Of a stretch of 64,000 bases of DNA, positions 63,255 through 64,000 are shown piece by piece. The notes under the pieces are model-generated. The model worked only from the letters and a program-made list of their open reading frames with translations, made no database searches and had not been told where the DNA came from. Source of the stretch: Euglena gracilis (lineage: Eukaryota > Euglenida > Euglenophyceae > Euglenales); contig CP154957.1 of the NCBI GenBank assembly GCA_039621445.1, positions 8,909,071-8,973,070 of the forward strand, written 5' to 3'. Numbering within the stretch: position 1 is the first letter of the stretch; each line of letters opens with the position of its first letter. The position numbers and the translations under genes are program-made.

Positions 63255-63640
63255 GGTTTAGGTGGGGGGGGGGGTCCCCCCACCCCCCCCCCCTCCTGGC
63301 CCGCAGGGGGGGGTCCGGACCCCCCCCCCACCTGCCAGGGGGTCCGGACCGACCCTGGGGGGGTATCCGGGACCCCCCCCCAAAAAGGGTCAATTTTTTT
63401 TCCTCCGGCGCTTTGCGCCGAAATTTTTTTGGATTTTTTGTATTTTTGGCACATTTTTGCCCAAAAAGTGCCCAAAATGGCACTTTTGGTCGTTTTGGGG
63501 GGTCAAAATTTTTCGGTCACCCAGACCGCGCCACTGTTTAGGTGGAGGGGGTGTCCCCCCCACTCCCCCCCCTCCTGGCCCGCGGGGGGGGTCCGGACCC
63601 CCCCCCCACCTGTCCTTATATCGAACCCTGGGGGGGGGTA
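63255..63640 (+). mobile_element. G/C element, copy 2 (pair with 31,165-31,560)
   Basis: GGTTTAGGTGGGGG, C-run hairpins, core CTCCGGCGCTTTGCGCCG, GTTTTGGGGGGTCAAAATTT, and CCGCGCCACTGTTTAGGTGG. Confidence 0.75.
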
Positions 63641-63837
63641 GTAGGTGGTCGGCCGACTTATCGCCCGACTACCCACTCTAATCTATTAACAGGTCAAGTT
63701 CGCTGACTTGTAAGCCCCCCCCTGTGAACAAATTCCTAAGCAGACTGGTCGGCAGACATAAAAATGCTCTCTTCCTGGCCCAAATCACCCACAGATGGTC
63801 CAGGTGATGGTGCGTCCTAAAGTTCCCACCTGCCACA

Positions 63838-63891
63838 TACATAACATAACATAACATATGTGTGTGTGTGTGTGTGCGTGCGTGCGTGTGT

Positions 63892-63981
<90 letters not shown>

Positions 63982-64000
63982 ATATATATATATATGTATG
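63838..64000. repeat. ACATA, GT and TA microsatellite
   Basis: ACATAACATAACATAAC, then GTGTGTGTGTGCGTGCGTG, then a TA run to the window end, which is cut by the window. Confidence 0.97.

Overview
This is nuclear DNA of a eukaryote: coding capacity is broken into short exons bounded by GT/AG sites, intergenic and intronic space is dominated by repeats, and there is no bacterial-style gene packing, no Shine-Dalgarno pattern, no rRNA and no convincing tRNA. Internal runs of TTAGGG and CCCTAA (13.7-13.95 kb) would fit a TTAGGG-type telomere, but they sit inside a transposon-like element. I cannot name the organism; a protist or alga with a repeat-rich, intron-rich genome is the most natural reading. 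Nearly all long open frames are artefacts of microsatellites or G/C runs.

Coding content. The best-supported gene is a family-19 chitinase (GH19) on the minus strand, from a signal-peptide-like exon at about 44.9 kb to a stop at 30,732: about ten exons over 14 kb, with four consecutive exons (42,389 to 40,526) whose junctions are GT-AG and phase-consistent. Other minus-strand exons fall in two groups: 6.9-13.3 kb, including a chromodomain-like exon at 9.2-9.35 kb, and 20.8-25.6 kb, ending in a stop at 20,832. Isolated plus-strand exons lie at 26.3-27.5, 34.4-34.65, 35.75-35.82, 53.05-53.28 and 61.8-61.95 kb. An unidentified gene exists as two damaged copies (46.9-47.9 and 56.4-57.85 kb).

Mobile DNA. 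Three elements (3,724-6,772; 12,151-12,266; 27,868-29,786) share a roughly 26-bp terminal inverted repeat starting CTTAGGCGGC, 5-bp target duplications and internal palindromes of the GCGCAAATGCGC kind. A second, far more numerous class is flanked by TA and has each end built as its own fold-back of a C run and a G run (for example 9,863-10,243; 13,560-14,079; 30,469-30,617; 35,929-36,422; 59,580-59,952; 60,693-60,996), often with a GGCGC-TTCG-GCGCC hairpin in the core. Two TA insertions can be checked against empty sites inside this same window. A hAT-like element with a perfect 8-bp target duplication lies at 62,886-63,192.

Layout: 0-3.7 kb G/C-run repeats; 3.7-6.8 kb large TIR element; 6.9-13.3 kb scattered minus-strand exons and elements; 13.4-16.05 kb microsatellite complex holding a telomere-repeat-bearing element; 16-20.8 kb repeats and a minisatellite; 20.8-25.6 kb minus-strand exons; 26-30 kb plus-strand exon candidates and a second TIR element; 30.7-44.9 kb chitinase gene with element-filled introns; 45-64 kb duplicated blocks, nested elements, the two copies of the unknown gene, and a terminal TA microsatellite.
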